Of a stretch of 64,000 bases of DNA, positions 22,916 through 33,781 are shown one piece after another. Source of the DNA: Onchocerca volvulus (Eukaryota > Nematoda > Chromadorea > Rhabditida > Onchocercidae); the NCBI GenBank assembly GCA_000499405.2, contig HG738139.1:9820616-9884615 (forward strand), written 5' to 3'. Position numbers and translations under genes: made by a program. The notes beneath the pieces are model-generated. The model did not search any database and was not told where the DNA came from. It worked only from the letters and a program-made list of their open reading frames with translations. Each line of letters opens with the position of its first letter. The stretch's first letter is position 1.

Positions 22916-25263
22916 TCACACTAGCGTACGTCGTGATTTATATTCTTTATCTTTATCGCTATCCTCAGGATTTTCGTAATCGATTTTTCCGAACCGTCCA
23001 CTTTCTTCATTCGATCGTACATCTGCCGTTTTGCCTTCACGATCATCATTTTTTCCAGAGCCAAAACGTAGCCGATGAGCATTAGAATGTTCACGCTCCG
23101 GACATGGACAGTACTAAAATCTCAAGATTTCATAAACCATAAAATTTATTTCATAGAAAAAAAATGACTACATGAGTTTAATCGTAGTGAATTCAGTGAT
23201 TGAGCAAACTTCAAAATCAAATCTGAGATGGATTTTAATGAACAACAAATTAATGGAATTTATTTCGTTTTTTGTTTTAAACTCTATGAAACGAACCTCA
23301 GCATCTTTGCCAGGATTTCCAGGTGGACCTTCCGGACCTGCTTCACCATCACTGCCTTGTGGTCCCTGGAAACCTAGTTGTCCTGGAGGTCCGGCAGGAC
23401 CTGGTTCTCCTGCTGGTGCATCTTTACCTTTGTCTCCAGGCGGTCCTTCAGGACCTTGGTCACCTGGTGGACCACGATTGCCTTTTCGTCCAACAACTTT
23501 TTCGGCATCAGCACCCTTTTCTCCAGGTTCTCCGGGCTTACCATCCAATCCTATTAATCAAATCAAGTACTGCTAGAAATCAGTATCCAGAAATTTTGCG
23601 AGAATTCGAAATGTGGAGAAAATACCTGGTGGTCCTGGTGGGCCAATATCGCCTGGCGGTCCTGGATTTCCATCACGACCAGGAAAGCCTGGTGCACCTT
23701 TCGGTCCACGTTGACCACGGATACCTGGTCGACCAGGAGGTCCTGGAGGACCGGGTGGACCTTCCGGACAATTGAAACATCCAGATGGACCTTCTTGTTG
23801 AATATCTTCTGCATCAATTCCATCCATACCATCTTTACCTGGGATTCCATTTTCGCCATCAACACCTTTTTCGCCTTTCGGTCCTGGTGGACCAGGAGGA
23901 CAAGTATTTTCCAAACTGCACACTGAAACTTCCGGATCTCTGTCACAGTGAAATCTCTTAGAAAAAGTTTAATTTCAAGAAACATGAAGGAACAAAAAAG
24001 TTGACTTTATCAAATCTTCCGATTTCGTCAATGAATTTATATTTGACAAGTTTGAAAATAAATGTTTCATTATTTCAAAAACAGAAATTTCAAGTTCTAT
24101 TAAATTCCAAAGTTTTTGATGAACGGTTAAAAGGTTCGATTGAAGGAAATTTAAGTTTAAAATAAATGGATTTTAAAATCAGAAAACAAGACTGAAAAAT
24201 GAGAATGAAGAACATACCACACAAGCCACTTTTTGGGAAACCGGGAGGTATAAAAGAACCACTGATTGGACGAAACTGTTGTCCAGGTTGACCGGCGGAA
24301 CCGTGAGACGGTGAGATCGAAATTCCGGTACCAGGTGGCTTCACATGAGTATTGTCACTAACACCTGTCGTTCGTGCACTGCTTGGGACGAAACCTTGGG
24401 AATAGGTTTCGGCTTCAAACGAGCCTCGTTCTTTATTTATTTTGCTAGGCGCTACTTAAATGATCCTTTTGCAAAAGTTTATTGTATTGTGAATAAATTC
24501 ACAAAAATAATGAAAAAAAGTTTTTTGGTCTCAAAACTGAATTCATTATATTTCAAGACAAAATATCACAGCCTCTCCTTCTCATTAAAATGTGTTTGAA
24601 CTTTTGTCAAATGCCTTTATTAAGTTTAAATTTCTCTTGAAAATTACAAAAGATCAATATTCTCCTAGCAAAATATTTATTCTTATTTCATCTGTGGCCA
24701 TATTATTCATTATGAAAATTCTAGCGGAAACAAAAAAGGTTACCTTCTTTTGGATTAACATTGTATGGATTATTGTACTGTTCGTTGACTACTGTTGGCG
24801 GTACGTCACCGTAATTCGTTCCACCAGAATCGTATCCACCATTGCCAGTGTTCGATGAGCTATCGTAACCACTACCACCGTTACCACTAGACGAACTATC
24901 GTAGCTACTACTACTGCCGCTATCGTAACCGCTATTACTATTTTTAGTTTTGTCGTAACTATTGTAGCTGTTCTGACGACGTAAGCGATTTGATGGGGTA
25001 CCAGCGCCAAGACCAATCATTTCTTTCCACAAATCATCCGTTTTAACCTAAATAAACGTGATCGACAGCTTTTATTCTGCAACTTTTTGGCATCACAAAA
25101 GTTTGGAACGAAAATTTCAGACCTTGAAAGAATCAATTTCCGAATCTAATTCAGCCCAAATAGACGTGACATCCTTATGTATCGTCCCGATCGCCAGCAA
25201 GCAAATGAGGAGTGTTGCACCGGAAAATACAATCGTTCCCAGTGTTGCATTTTCCACAGACAT
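22916..25263 (-). CDS. Cuticle collagen with long N-terminal Tyr/Ser/Gly region
   Basis: Extracellular cuticle structural protein. Six exons in consistent phase: 25123-25263, 24744-25047, 24218-24430, 23626-23937, 23550 down to 23297, and 22916-23113; 473 aa. Residues about 1-60 form a nematode cuticle collagen N-terminal domain: [19 protein letters not shown], a hydrophobic anchor, then SIWAELD and [11 protein letters not shown]. The basic motif NRLRRQ fits the conserved furin-like cleavage site. Next is a low-complexity region of YDS, SSSS and GNGG units, then a Pro/Gly-rich linker to GLC. Collagen Gly-X-Y runs start after [14 protein letters not shown], are broken at GCFNC, and end at KDAEYCPCPE. 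A charged tail of about 60 residues follows. Cys pairs flank each Gly-X-Y block, as in nematode cuticle collagens. The YCPCP end resembles several C. elegans groups (ROL-6/SQT-1 and COL-12 types); I cannot assign one. Antisense open frames here are shadows of the repeats. Confidence 0.95.
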
Positions 25264-26380
25264 CCCCTGTTCGTTTATCACTTATTAAATTATTTCATGA
25301 GAACTTCATATACTTTGAAATACTTTAATTAAATTAATTTGAAACGCTTTAAATTCAGATTAGACTACTTTTTAAATGAAATAAATAACAACAGTTAATA
25401 ATGATTATCATCGTAGTGGTCATCATAATTGTACTAACTGCTCTAATGCTAGCAATAGTGATCACACTGATAAGCGGTACTAATAAGGATGTAGTTATGA
25501 CGAAGTTTCAAAATAGTAACACTATCAAACAATCTCGAACAGGTAATCTTGAAATAATCTTGACGAAGACATCAAGTAAGCAAATCATATAAATAAGTTA
25601 TGAAAGAGATTAAGGCATGAAATTCATTTCAATTTTAATCTTTCAGTTTTTCTTATTATACTTTTAGAGATTTATACACAAAGCTTAATATATTGCGGAA
25701 AATACGGTATTGTTGCTATGTAATCATTAAACACTGATATAAGAGATTAAACAAATGTATAACTTTCGGCGCTACGAAGTAAAAACTATAGTGAAAGATG
25801 CAATGCATCTTTTTTCATGTCAGCGTCAAAATTGTTCATGAAAAAAAGACAAAAGAAAATTGGTACAAAGATATACGGATGGAACTGGTTAATTTGGGTT
25901 AAATGAAACGCTTTTATAGTAATAGTGAATCCGCCTTTGTTACAAATCACCTTCTCTAAATTTTTCTTCTCCTGACTTTTTTTTCTTTTTCGAATCCTCA
26001 GCAAATACATACAAAAATGTTTGCAACTGCATCAAAATTTTTTGCCGACATATCTGTACACTCTTCCGAAAACTAAGTCCTTCGTCTTTCAATATATAAA
26101 TTGCAAGAGAGTATCGACACACCAAAATTTTTATTCATAGTTCCATATGTTAATCTGGACAACAAAATGAGATGTTGCATCGACCATTTAAAACATCCAT
26201 CATCAGATGGGCGATCTAGATCTTAAATACAAGAATTACCATTTGTTTCGTTAAATTAATTTTACAAACAAATTGCATTTTTCTCTTTCTGTTCGAAAAT
26301 TGTCATTATGCTTGAGTCTGTTTTTTTTTTTTGTCCAATTTAAAACGTAACAAAATATGCACAAACAAAAAATCACACGA
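25264..26380. other. Intergenic, collagen 5' flank
   Basis: AT-rich sequence between the collagen start and the end of the bL21m gene, both on the minus strand. A plus-strand open frame at 25401-25592 encodes an Ile/Val-rich hydrophobic stretch but has no splice partner or recognisable family, so I leave it uncalled. The collagen promoter should lie here; no clear TATA element was recognised. Confidence 0.5.
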
Positions 26381-27631
26381 TTACATGTTCTCCCTATCGA
26401 TTTTAATGTCATTTATCCTTAGTATCGTCGTTTCACGACTCATCCCTGAAAAACCCGAAAGTAAAAAGTTGAGATAGAAATTTGGAAATTTATAATTAGC
26501 TTAGATTATCAATTTCAAGGGATTTTCCAAAAAATTTCACAGGCAGAAGAATTTATTTGTGAAATATATAAGACTCGTCCATAATAATAATAAAATTTGG
26601 TTGTAATGGAAGAACATACAGTGAAGAGTTCGAACTTTTGCATGATTGATCATCAGATATCTAAGCTGTGGATAAGATGTCGTTTTTTCGACAACAGCAG
26701 CATTAACTGTTACTGTTGGTGAATGTATCAATGGTCGACCAAATAATGTAAAATTTTTACCGCCAACTGCTAAAACCTAAAAGTCAAAAGCAGATTCGAT
26801 CTGATTTTATCAAGTGTGTATTATGAATATTGGAAGCTTTTTGTGAAATATATACAATTTAGAAACATCACAATTAGGCCCAATATATTATTGCTACTAT
26901 AATATGTTATCAATCATTTTTACTATTTCAATAAAACAAATCATTGGCTTTTTTTGCTGCTGAAACAGTAAGGAAAAATTGATAAAAATTAATGAATTAA
27001 ATAAGAAAAAAGAATGCAAGCATATAAATAAAAAGGATAAAACATAATAATAACAGCAGCATCAAAGTTTTCGCTTTTGTGCGCTCTAAAAGTCATTTAA
27101 TTTTAAGTAATTTTTGAAACAAACCTTTTCCAACTTAATTTTGTCGCCCACATCTAAAGGTACATTATCATACAAAACGATCAAATCATTTTCGGATACT
27201 CTGAACTGACGTTTATCAATATACACAACGGCAAAAAGACGGACATTTTTTTGCTTCCATTCTTGTTCGACTGCATCCACCACCTTCGAAAAAATATTTA
27301 AATTTTTAATTAACTTGAAGTTCATAGGTTTACTGTTTTTGAGACTACAAGTAAACCCTACAGAAACATTGAAAACTTATAAAAGTGATGGAAATTAGAA
27401 TTTAATGAAATACATATATAAATATACAAATAATTCAATTGTAATAACAATAAAAAAGAATACCTTTTCTACTTTATGTGTATCAACAATTTCTGCTTTA
27501 ACAGCCCCACTTGCTTGCTTGAAAAGCAACTTGCAAGATTCAACTGTACTTGTCTGCCTTAAAAATAACTTGCAAGATCCAAGCAGAGTAATTACCATGA
27601 CTAAAATTGTAAAAACTTGACAAAACGTCAT
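26381..27631 (-). CDS. mrpl-21: Mitochondrial ribosomal protein bL21m (MRPL21)
   Basis: Component of the large mitoribosomal subunit. Four exons in consistent phase: 27464-27631, 27125-27283, 26620-26776 and 26381-26445; 182 aa. After an N-terminal targeting region, the L21 core reads LFAVVYIDKRQFRVSENDLI, then VPLDVGDKIKLEKVLAVGG, FTLFGRPLI and a C-terminal RETTILRINDIKI. The paired motifs (FAVV..KQ.RVSE, then VGDK..LE.VL.VGG) are the hallmark of bacterial and mitochondrial L21. The presequence (about 1-56) has a hydrophobic start and an imperfect internal duplication (SCKLFLRQTS / SCKLLFKQAS). A tandem neighbour on the same strand, the HIT zinc-finger gene, lies 922 bp upstream, too far for a tight operon. 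Confidence 0.94.
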
Positions 27632-28552
27632 TATTTTTCAGAAGAAATGTTCACTATCTTCATATCATACAGTAAATCATACGTGAAAACGATATATTTT
27701 CTTGTCTCAACTCGTATATATAGAACAATAAATACAGATAATTGGTTTTTATCGAATTTTTAGAAAAAAAGAGCAAAAAATTTCGAATCATACACTAACA
27801 AACTTACAAGTACAAAATCACTCAAAAGTATTTTGTAAATACATCTTGGTAAATGGTACGTTCTTTCTTACAAAAAAGAAAAAAAAGATACGTTACAGAA
27901 TATCTGAACAACAGAGTTAAGATTTGCCATTATTTGAGCATTATTCAGTCTTCCATTTTATCTTCTGAGATAAACTGTTTAAATGAAGATTCCAGGAGCT
28001 TTAGGGATTTTAATTACGCCCACTAGGGCCAAAACTAAAGTTTTGAACCTAAATGAGCTTAATTAAGATTTGCTTTTATAGAAAAGCTTCGAAAGAATTT
28101 TCTTCAAAAAAAAAAAATCTATAATTTCTAATTTCCAAAGCATCAAAACGTAGACCTAATAAACATTCAATTTATAAACAATACAGACATACTTAATTCT
28201 ACAGTCAAACACAGTTCTTTAAAAGATTTACTATAATTTGGAACAGAAACTGTAAAAACTCGAAAATTAATTAAAAAATTTTAATACAAATGACAAAAAA
28301 GCATTTATATCATGAAAACTATTTGAAGGTACTAGTGAGTATCAGTATTTCTTTTTCTGAAAATTTTAAAATCGAAAGTAAGGAAAAAAACGAGCAAGAT
28401 ATTTTATTTCTTATAAATGTTTCTTAATATAATATTCCTTATAAATTTTCTTAAAAATATAAATGATTATACAAGCGCTTTACTCCTTTGAAAGCTCAAT
28501 ATCAACAAAAATGTTAGAAAAATCAGCATAGGCGCATATATACATTGCTGTT
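27632..28552. other. Intergenic between bL21m and HIT zinc-finger genes
   Basis: AT-rich, with an A-run near 28107-28116. No coding exon supported. It should contain the bL21m promoter or outron and the 3' end of the HIT gene. Confidence 0.5.
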
Positions 28553-30036
28553 CTATTTTGGTTCTTGTTTCTTCGCAAAAACTGATCGATGAAGACCAGC
28601 TTCTTGTGCCAATAATTTATCATAGAACAAAGTAAAAGTCTTTTTTTCCTGATCGGTAAGCGATGACAAAAGACTTCCATTATCCGTACCAATACCAAGT
28701 AATGTTAGTTGTCTATCCAACTCACGTTCCTCAGCTGACTGATATTCCGAAATGCATCCGTCTTTTACTTTCTCCAAATAATTATCATCAACATCATCGT
28801 CATCTGAGTCCAGTATCTGACTACAACTACCTAAAAAAAGCATAATGAACTGGAAAAAAATACCGAGGAAAGAAAAAGATTGATGGAAAGAGATACGAAG
28901 TAGGATCAAACAGATTTTTAGAAAGATCGCATCGCTACACATCTCTATAAGAAATATGAGACTATTATGGATCTTAAAAAAAACTTTTACCTATACTTAT
29001 ACTTATATGTAAAAGACAACTGCAAATTCTAAGCCAAAAATGTCACAGCCACATTACTGTACGACATATATATCGCATTTCATCATTATACGATTGACAA
29101 AGGTCGACGTCTTTTTTAATATGCCTATAAGCCCATCGATTTTCTTATTAGTTATCAGTGTGTTTAGTATATTATTTGACCCGCCTAATATTCGTCCTAC
29201 TCTTTGCTCATATGCACATAAAGCTATATATAATTATATATAACTCAAAGTAACGTAACTTAACGGTGTGCAAACCCAATCTCGATTTATACACAAATAT
29301 TCCAAGTCCCAACGCATGGATTCTGAATTACCGTAACAGCAAAAAAAAATATATCGAAATCCTAAGGCCTGATTTCATAAATCTGATCATAGCACCTCAT
29401 TTAGTTTCAATGCGACCATACGTTAAACAATCACATACACTATAATTTTCAAAAGATTCGAATCATTAAAACTATTTCCGTGATTACCTGTAAACAGTTT
29501 GAGTCATCATAGGATTTTAGTCTCTATCTAAATTTATCTGAACGATTACAGGCTTCAAATAATTCGACAGCACTACTCAATTCTTGAAGAGATCATTCAA
29601 AAAAAAAAAAAAAAAAACCATATGTTTCAGTTTCATCAATGGGCATCTTTAAACCGATATTCAAACAATTACAGAATTTGTGACTTTCAGAAGCTTTTCA
29701 GCAGAATACTCATTTCTAAAAATCATTTTAGAGTAGTTTTTTTCTTTTTTTTTTTTAAAAAAAAAAGAAAACCGAAATACCTGCAACCTTTTCATCCATC
29801 GGGAAATCTTCAAGCTGTTCATTCATAAATTCTTCAAAAGTTTTCGGAGACTTTTGTGCACCATTCTTTAGACGCAATTCTTGCTCGATACATTCAAGAT
29901 AAAATTTTTCTGAACATTCTCGATGTCCTTTACTTCGATAACACTTCACACAGCAATATGCAAGACCGCATTTTGGACAAATATTTAAGCCATCCAATGA
30001 GCCACAAGACAAGCACGAAATCCTTTCATCCTGCAT
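28553..30036 (-). CDS. HIT-type zinc-finger protein (ZNHIT2/3-like)
   Basis: Two exons: 29781-30036 and 28553-28830, joined in phase 1; 177 aa. The N-terminus is a zf-HIT domain: CLSCGSLDGLNICPKCGLAYCCVKCYRS ligands appear as C-x2-C, C-x2-C, C-C-x2-C, then H and C in KGHREC. HIT fingers bind no DNA; family members act with the R2TP/RUVBL chaperone in snoRNP and remodelling-complex assembly. After the finger come KTFEEFMNEQLEDFP, an acidic run (DSDDDDVDD) and a C-terminal helical segment (LTDQEKKTFTLFYDKLLAQ). Length is closer to ZNHIT3 (155 aa) than to ZNHIT2 (about 400 aa); I could not settle the orthology. A good acceptor (TTTACAG) ends 8 bases before the ATG, consistent with trans-splicing. 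Intron length is about 950 bp. Confidence 0.8.
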
Positions 30037-30044
30037 TGTTCAGT

Positions 30045-30919
30045 CTGTAAATCAAATTAGAATGTCGACATGTTTACTTCCTGAAATGTCATCATGGCAG
30101 TAATGGCTATAATTATTAGATTTTTCGGGGAACTTTTGATCTTTTTTCGGCATGGTTTCTCAATGTTCATATAATCGAATGGTTTAAGAATTAGATCAAA
30201 TACTGTGATCAACTGACCCGACTCCACATATAACTGTTATCAAATGACCAGTTTAAAATACGTTAGGACCACTCGTTACCGTAACATCCCGATCTATTAT
30301 AAAAGTATTATTTTAATTGAACTGGATAAGGCATGCATTGATTTTCTTAAAAGATTCGAGATGGCACTTAATTTTACCTTTTAATTTGGTTGTATTTCAA
30401 AGGTCTGGCCTTCGCATTAAAGTCTTTTCGAATACTTAAAGTTCTCTAGGATTCTACTTAGTTATTACAACCATCAATTCATTTGTTTATATTTGAATGT
30501 GCCTAAAGACTACAAGAATAGAAAAAAATCGATATGCAATATGCGAAAATAAAAAAAAAAATCAAGCAAAACAGCATAAAATTTTTTATTATCATTTAGT
30601 AACATGTATAAATTACATTTTGCATGCTAATTTTCCTTTAATAATGCTCACAAAGGGAGAATTATTTCCTTAATTACTCATCAGAATAAAATCCATTTCA
30701 ATTCTATAAATCTAATCCCCAAGTTCTTGATGAAATAATATATTGCTGCCTTATGCCATGTAAAAAATCAAAGGTCTCGAAAAACAGTAAGATAAAATCT
30801 TTACATATAAAGAACAAAGAATTACGTGAACCGATTTATACGGCAAGTTGAGAAAAGAGACATGAAATAAATACTTTCATTTTTTTAAATAATAAGTACA
30901 ATATAAGAATATATAAAAA
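30045..30919. other. Intergenic between HIT gene and WDR55
   Basis: AT-rich. Both neighbours are on the minus strand, so this is the 5' flank of the HIT gene and the 3' flank of WDR55. No exon seen. Confidence 0.5.
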
Positions 30920-31973
30920 TCAGATATCATTGACGAGACCATCGAAAAAATTTGCTGATTTTGGTACTTTTTTAGATGAAATATCATTCGATTGCAATAT
31001 CGGTATCTAAAAAAAAAAGAAAAAGTACAGGAAATACTGATCTTTATCTCAGTTTTAGGAAATGAAAAACTATCACTAACAAAACCACTAACTTTGTTCA
31101 ATATTTTCGGCAAACACCAGAATTTTACAGTTGATTCTAACCAACCCACACTTATAAGGCATTCTCGATCACATGTAATCGATAGCTGCTGCACGCCACC
31201 AATATGTAAACCAATATTACCCATATTTTTATTTGGACCCAAATGAGTTATCCTAAAAATTTTGAAAAAGACTAAAAGTAGAAATCACTGCTGATGAACG
31301 AGAAAAACGCAAAAGGAATCGAATTATAAGAAACATCTATTTACTATGCAACTTCTGTGAACTGAAAATTTAGACATAAAAGAGAAGCACAATTGTAACC
31401 TTAACTGATCATCTTCATTTGCACCAGTTAACAAAACACCATGTCTAAGAAGCTGCATACAGTCAATTCCTAATGGATGATCAATCTTAATTCTTTCCAA
31501 GAGATTACCATATTCCCTTGTTTTGAAAACTTCTACATGTCCGTCACCACTCCCAATATAACAATACCTGAAATTAAGAATACATTAGAATTAGCAAATA
31601 TAATATTTTCCTCATCAAATTTGTCGAAATTCTATGGAATCAATAAGTTAAGTTCAAAGATTTTAATTACGAAAGTCAATGTAAAAATCGAATTCAAAGA
31701 TTTGAATTACGAAAGTCAATGTAAAAATCGAAAATACTAACTTCTGACTAACGACCAAACATAGAAGTTCACTATGCATTGGTTCCGATCTCATTAATAA
31801 CTTCTGCTTTCGGAAATCATATGCACCAAGAGTTCCATCAGAACTAGTAGCTAATAAAGTATTTCCAGCAATGCCAAAATCATTTATAATATCTTCCTGT
31901 TCATTGAAACAACTAACCACTGGTTCCTTCGCTCGTAAATCCCATGACTTTATCTTAAGAAAACTTGGATATA

Positions 31974-32004
<31 letters not shown>

Positions 32005-33111
32005 ATACTAAGTATTTTTTTAATGAAAATATAGCCTTTGTGAATTAATTCTGCAGACTTTAACAGCTAAAAAGCAGAGATAAGGAGGTAATGTTATTAA
32101 AATATTTGCAATACTGAAATTGTATTTCATAAAAACAATCATTTTTTAAAAAACGTGATTGAACAAACTAAATGATCAAATTCATGTTAATACTATTGGT
32201 CATCACCAATGCTTTTTAATCCACCTCCATCTTCATTTTTATTTAAGAAAAAGGTCTGTATGAAATAATTTACTTCACCAAATTCATCGCCTGTCACAAT
32301 TTGCTGATGTTTTATTGATGCATTTGGTAAAACAAACAATGCGTTAATCTTATGATCATGACTTTTCTGAATGCACCGTGTCCTTAATGAAAAAAATTTC
32401 ACAAAATTTAACTTTACTTCTTAATTGATTTGTTGATGCATTTAATACTTCGTGCCACTGAAACTTGAAGTTGCTTTTCCTTCTCCTTCCGAGACATTAT
32501 TTCGAAGGAAACAGAGTAAAATTTTTGCATACAAAAAAAAAAGCCCACATAAGATGCGCCATGATTATAAATATTTATTTGTTAGTCGAAAACAAACATG
32601 CAGAACATATAACTGCATCATATTCTCAAGTCAACTGTAAATCCAATATAATATGTTCACGCATATAAATGCACTATTTAATCATTACTTCACTCACCTT
32701 TTATTTGCCTCAATGTTATAAACGCATAATGCTCGATTTTCACAAGCTGCAAACAACTGCTCGCCATCATTAGAGAAGGAAAGTTCCCGCACAGCTCTTT
32801 TCAGTTTTCTGGAAGCTAAAATCTGAAAGCAATTTTAGGGAGATAATCATTTGAATTAAATAATACGATTCTACAATAATCTTTGTCATGTGATCACTGA
32901 CTATTTATCTAATTTTCTTTAATATATCTTTCACAGCAACAATTTTATACTTAACAGAGAAGAATGCAATTTTAACCTGAAATTCTGTTTTCGATAAATC
33001 GAAATCGCAAAATCTGATTGAACCGTCTATGAATCCAATTGCAAGTCTATTTGCTGATGAAGGATGAAGCGCAACCCGTACAGGTTTATTTGTACCGAAG
33101 TTTTTCTCCAT
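30920..33111 (-). CDS. WDR55: WD40-repeat protein WDR55 (rRNA processing)
   Basis: Nucleolar WD40 protein needed for pre-rRNA processing in animals. Seven phase-consistent exons: 32977-33111, 32698-32822, 32274-32382, 31742-31953, 31400-31567, 31093-31252 and 30920-31006. The WD-repeat signatures run in order: RVALHPSSANRLAIGFIDGS; RAVRELSFSNDGEQLFAACE; HDHKINALFVLP with VTGDEFGEIKSWDLRAKEP; DIINDFGIAGNTLLATSSDG with LGAYDFRKQK; YIGSGDGHVEVFK; GIDCMQLLRHGVLLTGANED; and LSITCDRECLISVGWLESTV with VKFW. The C-terminal ANFFDGLVNDI matches the conserved WDR55 tail (human DDFFAGL). Length is 331 aa (human 383), shorter at both ends. The start at 33111 is in frame just after an AG (ATTAG), so it may be the first trans-spliced exon. 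It faces NOC4L head to head. Confidence 0.95.
31653..31732. repeat. 40-bp tandem duplication in WDR55 intron
   Basis: Two adjacent 40-base copies (31653-31692 and 31693-31732) differ at a single base. They fill nearly half of the intron between the exons ending at 31742 and starting at 31567, and end only 9 bases from the exon. Confidence 0.9.
31969..32004. repeat. (TA)n microsatellite
   Basis: About 36 bases of alternating AT/TA with one phase break, in the WDR55 intron just upstream (in transcript sense) of the exon beginning at 31953. Confidence 0.95.
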
Positions 33112-33781
33112 TTCTAATTCATTAAATATTAACAACAACAAGAAGATATAAGAAAAAAGCACAGGAAATGATGAAAGATGAGTAAAGTATGAAAATGAGG
33201 TATTTAATCCGAAGGGTCAAAGGTTGTGGAGTACCTACCAGCTAAAGAGACTGCCAGAAGTACAGACAGACATCTTTAAGTCACATTTGAGTTGAAACAA
33301 CCTACAACAAACAATATATCGCCGAGTAGATCTACAGAGATGAATAAAATCTTTTTGACTTTTTTTTTGTTCTTTCTCCCTGTGTGACGATGATTCCCTC
33401 GACCATAGGACACAAGGCCACAATCTTAGATCATTAGTCTTCAGGAAGTGTACAATTATCAGTTATCAATTGTGGGAAATTCTACGGAGTCTCAAATTAT
33501 ACTTTTTCAATCGATCCATCTATTTGTTCGATTAATTCATCTAAACTAATACATTTAAAATATGATAACGACCATCTAATTGTCTGGATTGCCATTATAT
33601 ATGATAACTACGTGATAACGACCATCTAGTTGTCTGAATTGCTGAAGGTTTACTTAAGATTAGTTTTCATATCTGATCTTAATGCCTGTACGTATGACGT
33701 ATGTTTATCAGTCATCCCATCAAATAACTGTTTTCTTTTTCAGAATAAGCAGATCTGAATAATACTGGAAAGAAATACCAG
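33112..33781. promoter_or_regulatory. Divergent WDR55/NOC4L promoter region
   Basis: 670 bp separate two oppositely transcribed ribosome-biogenesis genes. A 30-base element at 33563-33592 recurs with two mismatches at 33613-33642. A pyrimidine-rich acceptor (TTCTTTTTCAG ending at 33743) precedes NOC4L and may be its spliced-leader site. An open frame at 33235-33423 (minus) has no support beyond length. Confidence 0.55.

Noticed and set aside
23172..23926. Plus-strand frames rich in Gly/Pro/Ser or Leu/Val
   Set aside because: They are shadows of the minus-strand Gly-X-Y collagen exons.
25401..25592. Plus-strand hydrophobic 63-codon frame, possibly a small membrane protein
   Set aside because: Ile/Val-rich start arises from AT-rich repeats; no acceptor, partner exon or family match.
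29622..29828. Plus-strand frame near the HIT gene
   Set aside because: Partly antisense to the zinc-finger exon and contains a T-run-coded Phe/Lys tract.
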